DNA of 64,000 bases, taken from Sphingobacterium hungaricum. Its GTDB lineage: Bacteria; Bacteroidota; Bacteroidia; Sphingobacteriales; Sphingobacteriaceae. How positions within the stretch are numbered: the first letter of the stretch is position 1; each line of letters opens with the position of its first letter. The position numbers and the translations under genes are program-made. Under the pieces are notes generated by a model. The model was not told the origin of the DNA, searched no databases, and saw only the letters and a program-made list of their open reading frames with translations. Shown one piece after another: positions 28,352 to 37,312 of the stretch. The stretch covers positions 372,001 through 436,000 of the forward strand of contig NZ_MU158697.1 in assembly GCF_015210005.1 (NCBI RefSeq), in the 5' to 3' direction.

Positions 28352-28753
28352 TTAGGCTTTAAAAGGGTGAAAAACATAATTTGCTCCCTCGGGAACAACT
28401 ACAAATAAACACATAAACTCATTAGGATCTTTATATTTTTTAATGAAAAAATCCTTACGGTCATCTTTAATCAATCCTCGGTCTAAAAACTCTTCCAAAG
28501 AACTTCCATAAATAGTCCACGCTGTGCCTAACTCTGCTTGATCCAAAATTTTCTCTCCCAAATTAACTTCTTGTTGCGAAGCAATAAAAATTGGAAAAGA
28601 GGTGTATTCTTCAGCAAGCATTTCGCCAGACACTTCTTTGATCGATTCCGAATAAAACTCCAAATCCTGCTTCAAACTTAAAAGCGGGCTTTTGGCCTTG
28701 TTTTCCCCATTATTTCCGGCAGCTTGTGCCGCAAGTAAATCTTGAAAATCCAT
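28352..28753 (-). CDS. Conserved hypothetical protein downstream of rlmD
   Basis: 133 residues, soluble, no signal peptide and no motif I can name. N-terminus MDFQDLLAAQAAGNNGENKA is low complexity; the rest is an alpha/beta mix (EEYTSFPIFIASQQEVNLGEK, AWTIYGSSLEEFLDRGLIK). Starts 3 bases after the rlmD stop, so co-expressed. No prediction of function. Confidence 0.68.
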   Translation of the reverse strand: MDFQDLLAAQAAGNNGENKAKSPLLSLKQDLEFYSESIKEVSGEMLAEEYTSFPIFIASQQEVNLGEKILDQAELGTAWTIYGSSLEEFLDRGLIKDDRKDFFIKKYKDPNEFMCLFVVVPEGANYVFHPFKA

Positions 28754-28756
28754 TTG

Positions 28757-30166
28757 TTATTTCTTTAATTCCAATAAAACGACATTCTCAACATGTTGCG
28801 TATGCGGAAACATATCGACAGGTTTTATTTTTGTAACTGCATATTTTTCGGACATTAACTCCAAATCGCGTGCCTGAGTTGCCGCATTACAGCTTACATA
28901 TACAATTTTAGGAGATTCCATTTCCAATAATCGGTTTACAACATCGACATGCATCCCCGCTCTTGGAGGATCCGTGATGACCACATCTGGATTGCCATGT
29001 TCAGCAATAAATGATGCATTCAACACATCCTTCATATCACCTGCATAGAATTTCGTGTTGGTAATATTATTGATTTCAGAATTCATTTTAGCATCTTCAA
29101 TTGCCGTAGGCACATATTCAACACCAATCACTTCTTTCGCATTTTTTGCTACAAAATTGGCAATTGTTCCTGCTCCAGTATACAAATCATAAACTAATTC
29201 ATCGCCTTTTAACTGTGCAAAATCACGTGTAATTTTATACAATTCATACGCTTGAGCTGAGTTTGTCTGATAAAATGATTTCGCTCCGACTTTAAATTGA
29301 AGGCCTTCCATTTCTTCGTAAATAAAATCGCGTCCATGAAATACTTCAATTTCCTGATCAAAAATCGTATCGTTTTTCTTCTGATTAATCACATACAGCA
29401 AAGAAGTAATCGAAGGGAATGAAGATTTCAAATGGTTCATCAGCAATTCGACCTGTCCTTCTTCCGGATAAGCGAAAACAACGATCACCATAACTTCACC
29501 AGTTGACGATGTACGGATGATGAGGTTACGAAGAACACCCTCATGCGCTCTCAAATCGTAAAAACTGAATGCATGCTGATCCGCAAATAATTTGACTGAA
29601 TTGCGAATTGTATTGGAAGGATCTGCCTGTAGAAAACAGTGATCGATAGCCAAAATTTTATCAAAACGTCCAGGTACGTGAAAACCTAAAGCGTTCATAT
29701 CTTCAGGGTTGATTTCTTCGTCAACGGATGTTAACCAGCGTTTATTTGAAAACGTGAATTCCAATTTATTGCGATAATAGGCCGTTTCTTTGGATGGCAA
29801 AATTGCATCCATGCCTGAAGTATCTATTTTGCCGATTCTCGACAAGGCGTTTTCAACCGATTTTTGTTTGTAAATCAATTGCGCATCGTACGACATGTGT
29901 TGCCATTTACATCCGCCGCAAACACCAAAATGAGGACAAAAAGGTTCAACCCGAAAAGCAGAAGATTCTTTTAAAGCAACAACTCTCGCTTCGCCAAAAT
30001 TTTTCTTTTTGCGCATTAGCTCAACATCTACAACATCACCGGGAATCGCTTTATCGATAAATAAGACCAGTTCATCTTGTCTGCCCACTCCTTTGCCCTC
30101 TTCGGCAATATCAAAAATAGAAACGTCAGAAATAAACTTTTTATCTTGTGGAATTTTTCTTCTCAT
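28757..30166 (-). CDS. rlmD: 23S rRNA (uracil-C5)-methyltransferase RlmD family
   Basis: SAM-dependent methyltransferase of the RumA/TrmA group, probably acting on U1939 of 23S rRNA. 469 residues from ATG 30166 (MRRKIPQDKKF); a TTG at 30175 overlaps the -7 box and is rejected. Order of parts: TRAM domain (EGKGVGRQDELVLFIDKAIPGD), [4Fe-4S] cysteines CPHFGVCGGC plus DHCFLQ, SAM motif YDLYTGAGTIANFVA, catalytic segment ITDPPRAGM and VSCNAATQARDL with the nucleophilic Cys. RlmCD-type dual specificity cannot be excluded. Confidence 0.9.
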   Translation of the reverse strand: MRRKIPQDKKFISDVSIFDIAEEGKGVGRQDELVLFIDKAIPGDVVDVELMRKKKNFGEARVVALKESSAFRVEPFCPHFGVCGGCKWQHMSYDAQLIYKQKSVENALSRIGKIDTSGMDAILPSKETAYYRNKLEFTFSNKRWLTSVDEEINPEDMNALGFHVPGRFDKILAIDHCFLQADPSNTIRNSVKLFADQHAFSFYDLRAHEGVLRNLIIRTSSTGEVMVIVVFAYPEEGQVELLMNHLKSSFPSITSLLYVINQKKNDTIFDQEIEVFHGRDFIYEEMEGLQFKVGAKSFYQTNSAQAYELYKITRDFAQLKGDELVYDLYTGAGTIANFVAKNAKEVIGVEYVPTAIEDAKMNSEINNITNTKFYAGDMKDVLNASFIAEHGNPDVVITDPPRAGMHVDVVNRLLEMESPKIVYVSCNAATQARDLELMSEKYAVTKIKPVDMFPHTQHVENVVLLELKK

Positions 30167-30172
30167 TGGGCA

Positions 30173-30180
30173 CAAAAATA
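30173..30180 (-). promoter_or_regulatory. -7 box 6 bases before the rlmD ATG
   Basis: TATTTTTG on the minus strand, then TGCCCA, then ATG. Transcription starting at the usual distance from this box would begin at or next to the start codon. No TTG at the -33 position is seen. Confidence 0.45.
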
Positions 30181-30228
30181 AGCTTTTAGCTAGAATAATT
30201 TAAAAAGTAATTTATTCAGGTACTTTAA

Positions 30229-30804
30229 CTACAGTAAAGTCGCCTGAACTAAGTAGGGCAATATTTCTTTTTGGAAGGAAATAAAATTTTTGCGGACATC
30301 CGCATCCGAAACCGCTGTAAACGCAAAAGAGAAAACAATATTCTTGCTTGTTTTAATCAGGAACGTCAATTTCTCTTCTGGAATCGTAGCTCCGATTGTT
30401 TTATTTTGGATAAATGAACTCAACAAGAGAAATTCTAGATCATCTGAAAGAATCTTTAGATATTCTTGCGCGTTCGCTGATTCGCGGATAAATCCCCAGC
30501 CGACAAATTCATTACAAACTGTATAAGTCACTTTGCTTACACGCAAAATCGTATTGGCCAAAAAGGTTGGCAAATCTGCATTGTTAATGTTTTTATTCAG
30601 AATATCTTCTACATTTTCACGGATATAATCCATCAAAACGGCGTGGAGGATAAGTTCTTTGCTCGAAAAATGTTTGTAGAATGTTGCTTTGGCAATATTT
30701 GCTTGCTTAGCTAATTCATTGACACTTGTTTTATTGTATCCATACCTCCTAAACAAGTCTCGAGCTGCTTTCTTAATTGATAGTACGGTTTTATCAGAAT
30801 CCAT
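30229..30804 (-). CDS. TetR/AcrR family regulator
   Basis: 191 residues. N-terminal HTH (LSIKKAARDLFRRYGYNKTSVNELAKQANIAKATFYKHFSSKEL, about 6-50) is a standard TetR DNA-binding domain. The C-terminal ligand/dimer domain is not assignable. It starts 2 bases after the Rieske-like lipoprotein gene and so appears to be the third gene behind pheS. Target genes are not evident; autoregulation of the coupled lipoprotein is possible. Confidence 0.88.
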   Translation of the reverse strand: MDSDKTVLSIKKAARDLFRRYGYNKTSVNELAKQANIAKATFYKHFSSKELILHAVLMDYIRENVEDILNKNINNADLPTFLANTILRVSKVTYTVCNEFVGWGFIRESANAQEYLKILSDDLEFLLLSSFIQNKTIGATIPEEKLTFLIKTSKNIVFSFAFTAVSDADVRKNFISFQKEILPYLVQATLL

Positions 30805-30806
30805 CT

Positions 30807-31229
30807 TTAATTTTGAACGTAATAAATACTACCAACTCTTGTCACGATATAAGGTTTTAAAGGACAAGTTGCATTTTTTGCAGGAGAACCATCAACGAGC
30901 AACCACTCTGCTCCCGAAACGGGATCTTGTATGGTATAGGCATCTTTTAGAATCACTTGATTTCTTTCCTCAGGATTCACTGTGCTGCAGCGATCGTAGG
31001 CAATAAAATTGTAATTGATGCCCGTCATGGAAGAACAACAAACAAGTATACCTGAAACGCCTCCGGCCAAAGTGGCTGAACCACCGACAACAAAGGCTTC
31101 AGGATTGCTCCCTTGGCTTAATTGTGAATAAACACTAACGCTTGGAACCACATTGCAACTCCCGTCTCCGCAAGAATTAAAGAAAATCAGCGAAGAAAAG
31201 AGCAATATATAGTTCAGTACTTTATTCAT
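30807..31229 (-). CDS. Small lipoprotein with degenerate Rieske-like fold
   Basis: 140 residues; lipobox FFNSC (Cys20). Residues about 60-140 follow the order seen in Bacteroidota Rieske-type lipoproteins: a hydrophobic strand plus YNFIAYDRCSTVNPEE, a middle strand, then GAEWLLVDGSPAKNATCPLKPYIVTRVGSIYYVQN, where normal members have DGSP...GPA..PL..Y....G. The Cys-x-His and Cys-x2-His cluster ligands are absent, so it should not hold a 2Fe-2S cluster; extra Cys pairs (VCCSS, Cys in ATCPL) remain. The ATG overlaps the pheS stop (TAATG). The Rieske link is my reading of the pattern and needs a structural search. Confidence 0.7.
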   Translation of the reverse strand: MNKVLNYILLFSSLIFFNSCGDGSCNVVPSVSVYSQLSQGSNPEAFVVGGSATLAGGVSGILVCCSSMTGINYNFIAYDRCSTVNPEERNQVILKDAYTIQDPVSGAEWLLVDGSPAKNATCPLKPYIVTRVGSIYYVQN

Positions 31230-32266
31230 TAAATCAATTCAGATTCAAATTGAGACAGAAAGCGAACGTCGTTTTCAGAGAAAAGCCTCAAATCCCGAAT
31301 TTCATACTTTAAATTCGTGATTCGCTCAATACCCATTCCGAAAGCAAATCCAGAATATTTCTTGCTGTCGATTCCACAGTTTTCCAATACGTTTGGATCG
31401 ACCATACCACAGCCCAAAATTTCTACCCAGCCGGAATATTTACACAACTGACATCCTTTTCCTTTACAGATTGTACAGGAAATATCCATTTCTGCGCTAG
31501 GTTCTGTAAACGGGAAATAAGATGGACGGAAACGAACCTTCGTTCCTTCGCCGTATAATTCCTGCACAAAGTGATACAAGGTTTGCTTTAAATCAGCGAA
31601 AGAAACGTTTTCATCCACATACAAACCTTCTACCTGATGGAAGAAGCAGTGAGCGCGAGCTGAAATTGCTTCATTTCTGTATACTCTTCCTGGCATAATC
31701 GCACGAAAAGGCGGTTTGCCGGCTTCCATCAAACGAACTTGAACCGATGAGGTATGCGTTCGCAATGCAATATCATTCCCATCTTGTTTTTTGATGAAAA
31801 ATGTATCTTGCATGTCGCGTGCGGGATGCTCTGGAGGGAAATTTAATGCGGAGAAATTATGCCAATCGTCTTCAATTTCTGGACCTTCGGCAACGATAAA
31901 TCCCAATTTTTTAAAAATCTCTACAATTTCTTTGCGCACTAAAGACAAAGGATGTCTTGATCCTAATTTAAATCCTACGCCCGGCAATGTCAAATCACCA
32001 TCAAAAGATGACTTTCCGCTTTGCTCAGCCGTAAATTGCTCTAAACTTTCTTGATATTTTTGTTCGGCAAGTTGCTTAAACTCATTAAGCACTTTTCCCA
32101 ACACACGTTTCTCATCAGGAGAAACGGCTTTAAATTCTTCAAATAAATTTCGAATTATACCCTTAGTAACTAAAAATTTAAGGCGAAATTCTTCAACTTC
32201 TTGAGCAGAAGCTGGTGTAAACTGTTCTACTTCGACCGTATACTGCTTTAACTTTTCTTGCAACAT
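31229..32266 (-). CDS. pheS: Phenylalanyl-tRNA synthetase alpha subunit
   Basis: Class II aminoacyl-tRNA synthetase catalytic subunit, 345 residues, works with PheT (not in window). N-terminal coiled coil (1-90); class II motifs: HPLSLVRKEIVEIFKKLGF, NFSALNFPPEHPARDMQDTFF, LRTHTSSVQVRLME (motif 2 region), PGRVYRNEAISARAH, and motif 3 SGFAFGMGIERI. The Cys-rich loop CTICKGKGCQLCKYSGW is the Zn-like insertion seen in many bacteria. Followed with one-base overlap by the lipoprotein gene. Its -7 box sits 5 bases before the ATG. Confidence 0.96.
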   Translation of the reverse strand: MLQEKLKQYTVEVEQFTPASAQEVEEFRLKFLVTKGIIRNLFEEFKAVSPDEKRVLGKVLNEFKQLAEQKYQESLEQFTAEQSGKSSFDGDLTLPGVGFKLGSRHPLSLVRKEIVEIFKKLGFIVAEGPEIEDDWHNFSALNFPPEHPARDMQDTFFIKKQDGNDIALRTHTSSVQVRLMEAGKPPFRAIMPGRVYRNEAISARAHCFFHQVEGLYVDENVSFADLKQTLYHFVQELYGEGTKVRFRPSYFPFTEPSAEMDISCTICKGKGCQLCKYSGWVEILGCGMVDPNVLENCGIDSKKYSGFAFGMGIERITNLKYEIRDLRLFSENDVRFLSQFESELI

Positions 32267-32271
32267 AGCAT

Positions 32272-32300
32272 CAAAGATACAGCAAAATATTAAAAACCAA
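32272..32300 (-). promoter_or_regulatory. pheS promoter (TTG-N18-TATCTTTG)
   Basis: On the minus strand TTG (32300-32298), 18 bases, TATCTTTG (32279-32272), five bases (ATGCT), then the pheS ATG. This is close to the full Bacteroidota promoter consensus and leaves no room for a ribosome binding site, so the mRNA should start at or near the ATG. Confidence 0.6.
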
Positions 32301-32331
32301 TATTTCGGAACTAAGATTGTCGCTAAAAAAG

Positions 32332-32772
32332 CTAAAAAGGAAGCGGATCCGAATCGTTGTTATTTTCTTTAAAGTCAACAGGAATATTCTTGTTTTCTTC
32401 GCTCACGACATCTTTATCTTCCTTCGCTTTCGTTTCGATATCTGAGCGTCTACCCAAAAGATTAAAAACATCAACAACAATTTCAGTTAAATAACGGCGT
32501 ATGCCCTCTTTGTCTTCGTAGCTTCTGGTTCTCAATTTTCCCTCCAAGTAAACCTGCTTGCCCTTCGACAAATGCTTAAAAGCCGCTTCGGCCAAACCGC
32601 GCCACAGAACAATGTTGTGCCATTCGGTTTGCTCGATTCGCTTTCCATCTCTTGTGACCGTTTCAGTTGTCGCCAATGGAAAGTTCGCTACACTGATGTT
32701 GTTATCCAAATACCGGATTTCAGGATCTTTGCCTAAAAATCCTACCAAAATAACTTTATTAACCCCTGACAT
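32332..32772 (-). CDS. ssb: Single-stranded DNA-binding protein
   Basis: 146 residues: OB fold [66 protein letters not shown]; acidic tail ending DSDPLPF, the conserved C-terminal tip that binds partner proteins. Coats ssDNA in replication and repair. 10 bases downstream of mutY, same strand. Confidence 0.95.
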   Translation of the reverse strand: MSGVNKVILVGFLGKDPEIRYLDNNISVANFPLATTETVTRDGKRIEQTEWHNIVLWRGLAEAAFKHLSKGKQVYLEGKLRTRSYEDKEGIRRYLTEIVVDVFNLLGRRSDIETKAKEDKDVVSEENKNIPVDFKENNNDSDPLPF

Positions 32773-32782
32773 AATTCTATAA

Positions 32783-33835
32783 TTAAGGTAATTTCTTAAA
32801 TGTTTCTAAAAAAGTAAACATAAGTTTATGCATAGCTAATTTATCTAAATTTTCGGAATTATAAAACGCCCAATTGCTATTTTTTAGCACATTATTTTCG
32901 GGGTTGGTGATTCTATAGAATTTAGCATAAATATTCTGATGGCTAAGCACTTGCTTTACCATTCCATTTAGTTGTTCTATGATTGCTGAAGGAAAATTAA
33001 ACTTAAATTCGTTGTGTTCAACTAATGCCGAAATTGACAGCTCTTCTTCCGTTTCAATCATTGGGAATTCATACATATTTGCCCAGATGTCGGAGTCATT
33101 TCGCTTGGCCATCAACAATTGACCATCTTCTTCAACAATAAAATAAGCAAAGAATCGATTTCTGCTTGGTTTCTTCTTTAGCTTGACCGGATAAGATTGT
33201 ATAGAATTTGTTTGAAATGCACGACAATCCATTCTAAAAATACATTCTTCGCAAAGCGGATTTTTAGGTTTGCATAGCATAGCACCAAAATCCATGATTG
33301 CCTGGTTATAAGTGCCGGGATGCTTTTTGTCCAACAATTCATTGGCAATTTCAGAAAATTGCTTTTTCCCTGCCGTCGAATTGATTGGCGTATCGATAGC
33401 AAAATAACGCGACAATACCCGAAACACATTTCCATCCAAGACTGCATAAGCTGCATTCGAAGAAAAAGATGCAATTGCCGCAGCGGTGTATTCTCCAATA
33501 CCCGTAAGTTTGATGACCTCCTCGTATTTTGTTGGAAACTTTCCATCAAAATCTGTCTGGATCTGACGAGCCGCTTTGTGCATATTGCGTGCACGAGAGT
33601 AATAGCCCAGACCCTGCCACAATTTTAAAAGCTCGCCTTCGTCCGCATTTGCAAAATCTTCGATTGTCGGAAAGTTTTCTAAAAAATTATGAAAATAAGG
33701 GGTGCCCTGTTCAATTCGAGTTTGCTGTAAAATGATTTCCGAAAGCCAAATAATGTAGGGATTTGTTGTGTTTCTCCAAGGCAATTCCCTCCCATTTTTA
33801 GCGTACCAAGAAATTAATTTGCTCGAAAATCCCAT
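32783..33835 (-). CDS. mutY: A/G-specific adenine glycosylase MutY
   Basis: Removes adenine mispaired with 8-oxoguanine. 350 residues. HhH-GPD domain with [18 protein letters not shown] (catalytic Glu region) and [15 protein letters not shown] plus the catalytic Asp in [14 protein letters not shown]; [4Fe-4S] ligands C-x6-C-x2-C-x5-C in [18 protein letters not shown]-terminal NUDIX-like domain that recognises 8-oxoG ([19 protein letters not shown]). First gene of a run with ssb. A box TAACCTTTG (one base longer than consensus) ends 4 bases before the ATG. Confidence 0.95.
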   Translation of the reverse strand: MGFSSKLISWYAKNGRELPWRNTTNPYIIWLSEIILQQTRIEQGTPYFHNFLENFPTIEDFANADEGELLKLWQGLGYYSRARNMHKAARQIQTDFDGKFPTKYEEVIKLTGIGEYTAAAIASFSSNAAYAVLDGNVFRVLSRYFAIDTPINSTAGKKQFSEIANELLDKKHPGTYNQAIMDFGAMLCKPKNPLCEECIFRMDCRAFQTNSIQSYPVKLKKKPSRNRFFAYFIVEEDGQLLMAKRNDSDIWANMYEFPMIETEEELSISALVEHNEFKFNFPSAIIEQLNGMVKQVLSHQNIYAKFYRITNPENNVLKNSNWAFYNSENLDKLAMHKLMFTFLETFKKLP

Positions 33836-33924
33836 GCTACAAAGGTTATCATTTTTTTAGAAAATGGGGAATGTAAAAAATTGTTAAAAAAGTTAAATTG
33901 TCCACTTATCCGTTTTTATTGTGA

Positions 33925-33932
33925 TAGATTTG
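33925..33932 (+). promoter_or_regulatory. Putative -7 box of the M23 peptidase gene
   Basis: TAGATTTG, 36 bases before the ATG at 33969. A TTG lies 24 bases upstream, slightly beyond the usual spacing. The decamer TAGATTTGCA recurs before the DUF4270 gene at 60436. Confidence 0.4.
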
Positions 33933-33968
33933 CAAATTGTAAAATTGACTACTTAATTGATTTACACC

Positions 33969-34823
33969 ATGTTTAAGAAAAAAACTTCAGTATTGATTCT
34001 AGACTCGGATGGCGCATCTTCTAAGAATATCCAAATCCCAACAGTCTTATTTCTACACTGGAAAAAAATACTTTTATCTGTCCTTGCGACGATAATCATC
34101 CTTATATTTTCAATATCATACTTCGTAAAACAGAAAACCTCAGAAGAATATACCGCGGTTTATACAAAAAAATTAATCGCCCTTCAAGAACAGAATAAAC
34201 AGCTATCGTTAGAAGAATTAAACAGCAAGCAGACCGACGGCGAGGTCAAAAAATCGTTCAACGCAATCGATAGTACGCTGGATCGGATCAATGAGAAAAT
34301 GAAAAAAAGAGGGCTGAAAACCATTAGCCTAAAAAACATGGGTGGGCCTGTCGAAGAAGATGAAGAAGATATCGTTGAACTCACAAATTATTATAAATCT
34401 TCGTTAAAGAATTTAGAGAAAAAACTAGACGGGATGCCGATTGGCGTTCCCCATAAAGGAAAAATAACTTCCCGATATGGCTACCGCAGAAATCCGTTCA
34501 CTAACCGAGGACGTGAAATGCATTCGGGAGTTGATTTAAAAGGACGTACGGGAGACCCTGTTAAAGTTACAGCAAAAGGCGTAGTCGATTTTGCGGGCTA
34601 CAAAGGCCAATATGGAAAATTAGTCGTTGTCAAGCATGCGAATGGATTTGAAACCCGTTACGCGCATTTATCAAAAGTAAAGGTCAAAAAAGGCCAGCGT
34701 ATAGATGTGGGCGATTTGGTCGGCTTATTGGGAAATACGGGCCGTAGCACAGGCCCTCATTTGCATTACGAAATTCTGCATAACAATAAGAAGGTCAATC
34801 CGTCAAACTTTTTTACGTTTTAA
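33969..34823 (+). CDS. M23 (LytM-type) metallopeptidase
   Basis: Membrane-anchored peptidoglycan endopeptidase, 284 residues from ATG 33969; a TTG at 33957 is possible but adds only four residues. One transmembrane helix (about 32-52: ILLSVLATIIILIFSISYF), a helical/coiled-coil region (56-155), then the LytM domain (about 165-284): zinc ligands in MHSGVDLKG and HLHYEI, with GRSTGPH between. All active-site residues are present, so it is likely an enzyme rather than an EnvC-type activator. Small membrane-protein gene follows 51 bases later. Confidence 0.92.
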   Translation: MFKKKTSVLILDSDGASSKNIQIPTVLFLHWKKILLSVLATIIILIFSISYFVKQKTSEEYTAVYTKKLIALQEQNKQLSLEELNSKQTDGEVKKSFNAIDSTLDRINEKMKKRGLKTISLKNMGGPVEEDEEDIVELTNYYKSSLKNLEKKLDGMPIGVPHKGKITSRYGYRRNPFTNRGREMHSGVDLKGRTGDPVKVTAKGVVDFAGYKGQYGKLVVVKHANGFETRYAHLSKVKVKKGQRIDVGDLVGLLGNTGRSTGPHLHYEILHNNKKVNPSNFFTF

Positions 34824-34874
34824 ATCGACCCAAAGGAAGATTAATGCTATAATTTTAGCATCTTACAATCCAAT

Positions 34875-35312
34875 ATGGAAAATACTTCTTTTGAAATTTC
34901 GACATTACATAGGGAAAAGTTTATTCTCTTGGTGTTAATTGGTATTTTTTTATCGGCTATTATCGCTTCTCAATTTAATCTTCCCGAGATTTACAAGATT
35001 ATTATTTTATTGATTTGCCTTCCCCTGTTGCTTTTTTTATCCATTTTATTAAGTAAAAAACCAAGTATTTGGGAGCTGAATGACGAAAGCTTATCAATTA
35101 ACTATTCTGATAAGTCAGAGTCATTCGAATTAAAAAATATTACCAAAATCCAGACAGGAACACGTTCTGGAGGAACATTGGTTACCATTCATAGCAAAGA
35201 CAAAAAAGCCCCTAAGAGATACTGGAGCAATAAATTATTTCAAAAAGAGGATGATGTCAAACTCTTGATTTCGGCTCTTGAAGAACGAAATATCCGAATA
35301 TTTCGACAATAG
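34875..35312 (+). CDS. Small membrane protein, possible bacterial PH-like domain
   Basis: 145 residues. Two hydrophobic helices (about 14-34 and 39-60) followed by a soluble part with strands (WELNDESLSINYSDK, FELKNITKIQTGTRSGGTLVTIHSKD) that resembles bacterial PH-like domains of the YdbT/YcxB kind. The resemblance is weak. Same strand as and shortly after the M23 gene, possibly co-transcribed. Function unknown. Confidence 0.65.
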   Translation: MENTSFEISTLHREKFILLVLIGIFLSAIIASQFNLPEIYKIIILLICLPLLLFLSILLSKKPSIWELNDESLSINYSDKSESFELKNITKIQTGTRSGGTLVTIHSKDKKAPKRYWSNKLFQKEDDVKLLISALEERNIRIFRQ

Positions 35313-35314
35313 AT

Positions 35315-35346
35315 TTTGTGCCTGAATATTCAATTTAGTATGTTTG
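35315..35346 (+). promoter_or_regulatory. Promoter of the M1 peptidase gene (TTTG-N20-TATGTTTG)
   Basis: TTTG (35315-35318), 20 bases, TATGTTTG (35339-35346), then GGC and the ATG at 35350. Both elements match the Bacteroidota consensus at ideal spacing; the first Met codon follows after only 3 bases, so a leaderless message is expected, unless translation starts further in. Confidence 0.6.
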
Positions 35347-35349
35347 GGC

Positions 35350-37224
35350 ATGAGAATTCTTTATTTATTCCCCGCAATACTGCTATTTTTACTTACAAGT
35401 ACACTTGTTAAAGCCCAACGTCCAGGTTATTGGCAACAAGCTGTGGATTATAAAATGGATATTGACATGAACGAAAAATCATATCAATACCAAGGCAAAA
35501 TGGAGCTGAAGTATAGCAATAATTCCAATCAATCCTTAAAAAAAGTATATTTTCATCTTTACTTTAATGCGTTCCAACCTGGAAGCATGATGGATTATCG
35601 ATTAAAAAACATTTCCGACCCGGATGCCCGAATGGTCATCAATCATGGAACGAAAGAGAAACCAAATTATCAAAGCAGGATTGAGCTTTTGAAAGAAGAC
35701 CAAATCGGTTATCAGAAAATCAAAACATTGCAATACAACGGAGTTGATGCTCAATATAAAGTTGACGGAACAATTTTAGAGGTTACTTTACCTCAAGCTT
35801 TGGAAGCAGGGCAAACGGGAAACTTTATAGTAACTTGGGATGCGCAAGTTCCAGAGCAAATCAGAAGGTCTGGAAGAAATTCAAAAGAAGGCGTAGCTTT
35901 ATCAATGGCGCAATGGTATCCAAAAATGGCGCATTTTGACGAATTTGGATGGCATTTAGATGAGTATATTGGTCGCGAATTTATTGCGCCCTTTGGAAAT
36001 TTCGACGTGAAAATTCATATAAATAAAGATTTCGTCGTAGGCGCTTCCGGCATTTTACAGAATCCGAATGAAGTAAAAGGCTATCAAAAAAATGCGAAAA
36101 TCAAACAGCACAAAGGAAAAGCGACATGGCATTATAAAGCTGAGAATATCCATGATTTCGTTTGGGCTTCTGACAGCAAATTCTTAGTCGATTCGGCTAA
36201 AAGTAAAGCCGGTATCAATGTTAATATTGTCTATCTTCCTAAGAATGATTCGACCATTAACAATTGGAAAACAGCTTTAGGATTGGCGACAGAATTTTTC
36301 GATTTCTGCGCGGATCGTTTCGGCCCTTACCCTTGGCCGAGCTATACCATTATTCAAGGTGGTGATGGCGGAATGGAATACGGAACCGCAACTTTAGTAA
36401 CCGGTGGCCGGAATCTTAAAAGTTTGGTCAATGTGATTTTTCACGAAGCTGCGCATTCTTGGTACCAGCATTTGTTTGGAATCAATGAAACAGTCGATGA
36501 ATGGTTTGATGAAGGTTTCACAAGCTATGTGGAGGAGCTAGGATTTCAAACACTTTTCGAAAAACGGGGAGCGATTGAAGCAAATCCGAGCATTGAAGCC
36601 TATCGATCGTACTACAAATTAGCGCTATCAGGTAAAGAAGAACCAGCAAGCTTATTGGCCGACTACTACAACAGCAACTATGCCTATAGCAATCAAGCTT
36701 ACAACAAAGGGCAAGTATTGGTGGTTCAACTAGGCTATATTATCGGCGAAGAAAATCTAAAGAACACCTTTCTTGAATTCTACAAACAGTGGAAATTTAA
36801 ACATCCAACTCCAAATGATTTCAAACGGATTGCAGAACAAGTTTCAGGAATTAATTTAAAATGGTATTTCAACTTGATGATTAATACAACACGCAAAGTC
36901 GATTATGCGATTGAAACGGTGACCGATACGGAAATCACTCTGGTTAATAAATCAGATTTTGCGATGCCTATCGATTTGTTGGTTGAATACGAAGATGGAA
37001 CTAAGGAATTATTCTACATTCCGCTCCGCGAAATGCGCGCTGACAAACCTGCTGAAGAGTTGAAAGTATATGCTGGAGCAAAACGAACTGTTCTGGAAGA
37101 TTGGTTCTGGACAAAGCCTAGCTACGAAATCAAACTAGATAAAAAGCCCGCTAAGGTAACAATCGATCCTTCTTTGAGATTGGCAGATGTTGAATCGTCA
37201 AACAATACTTTTCCCAAGAAATAG
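35350..37224 (+). CDS. Secreted M1-family metallopeptidase
   Basis: Zinc aminopeptidase-like protein, 624 residues from ATG 35350. Signal peptide MRILYLFPAILLFLLTSTLVKAQ; N-terminal beta domain (about 25-290); catalytic domain with the exopeptidase motif GGMEY and the zinc motif HEAAHSWYQH followed 18 residues later by Glu in DEWFDEGFTSY. All three zinc ligands and the catalytic Glu are present. Exported to periplasm or surface, so a peptide-degrading role rather than the cytosolic PepN one. Ends at a clear terminator. Confidence 0.92.
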   Translation: MRILYLFPAILLFLLTSTLVKAQRPGYWQQAVDYKMDIDMNEKSYQYQGKMELKYSNNSNQSLKKVYFHLYFNAFQPGSMMDYRLKNISDPDARMVINHGTKEKPNYQSRIELLKEDQIGYQKIKTLQYNGVDAQYKVDGTILEVTLPQALEAGQTGNFIVTWDAQVPEQIRRSGRNSKEGVALSMAQWYPKMAHFDEFGWHLDEYIGREFIAPFGNFDVKIHINKDFVVGASGILQNPNEVKGYQKNAKIKQHKGKATWHYKAENIHDFVWASDSKFLVDSAKSKAGINVNIVYLPKNDSTINNWKTALGLATEFFDFCADRFGPYPWPSYTIIQGGDGGMEYGTATLVTGGRNLKSLVNVIFHEAAHSWYQHLFGINETVDEWFDEGFTSYVEELGFQTLFEKRGAIEANPSIEAYRSYYKLALSGKEEPASLLADYYNSNYAYSNQAYNKGQVLVVQLGYIIGEENLKNTFLEFYKQWKFKHPTPNDFKRIAEQVSGINLKWYFNLMINTTRKVDYAIETVTDTEITLVNKSDFAMPIDLLVEYEDGTKELFYIPLREMRADKPAEELKVYAGAKRTVLEDWFWTKPSYEIKLDKKPAKVTIDPSLRLADVESSNNTFPKK

Positions 37225-37242
37225 TTTTTAAAAAAAGATTTG

Positions 37243-37280
37243 AATAGCAGTATGATTAAAATTCTACTGCTATTTTTTTA
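37243..37280 (+). terminator. Terminator of the M1 peptidase gene
   Basis: AATAGCAGTA (37243-37252) pairs with TACTGCTATT (37265-37274) over a 12-base loop, followed by T7. It lies 19 bases after the stop and also faces the convergent PorP/SprF gene. Confidence 0.83.
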
Positions 37281-37312
37281 TGATTTTCATTCAGCTCCGC
37301 TGGATGTTTGCT

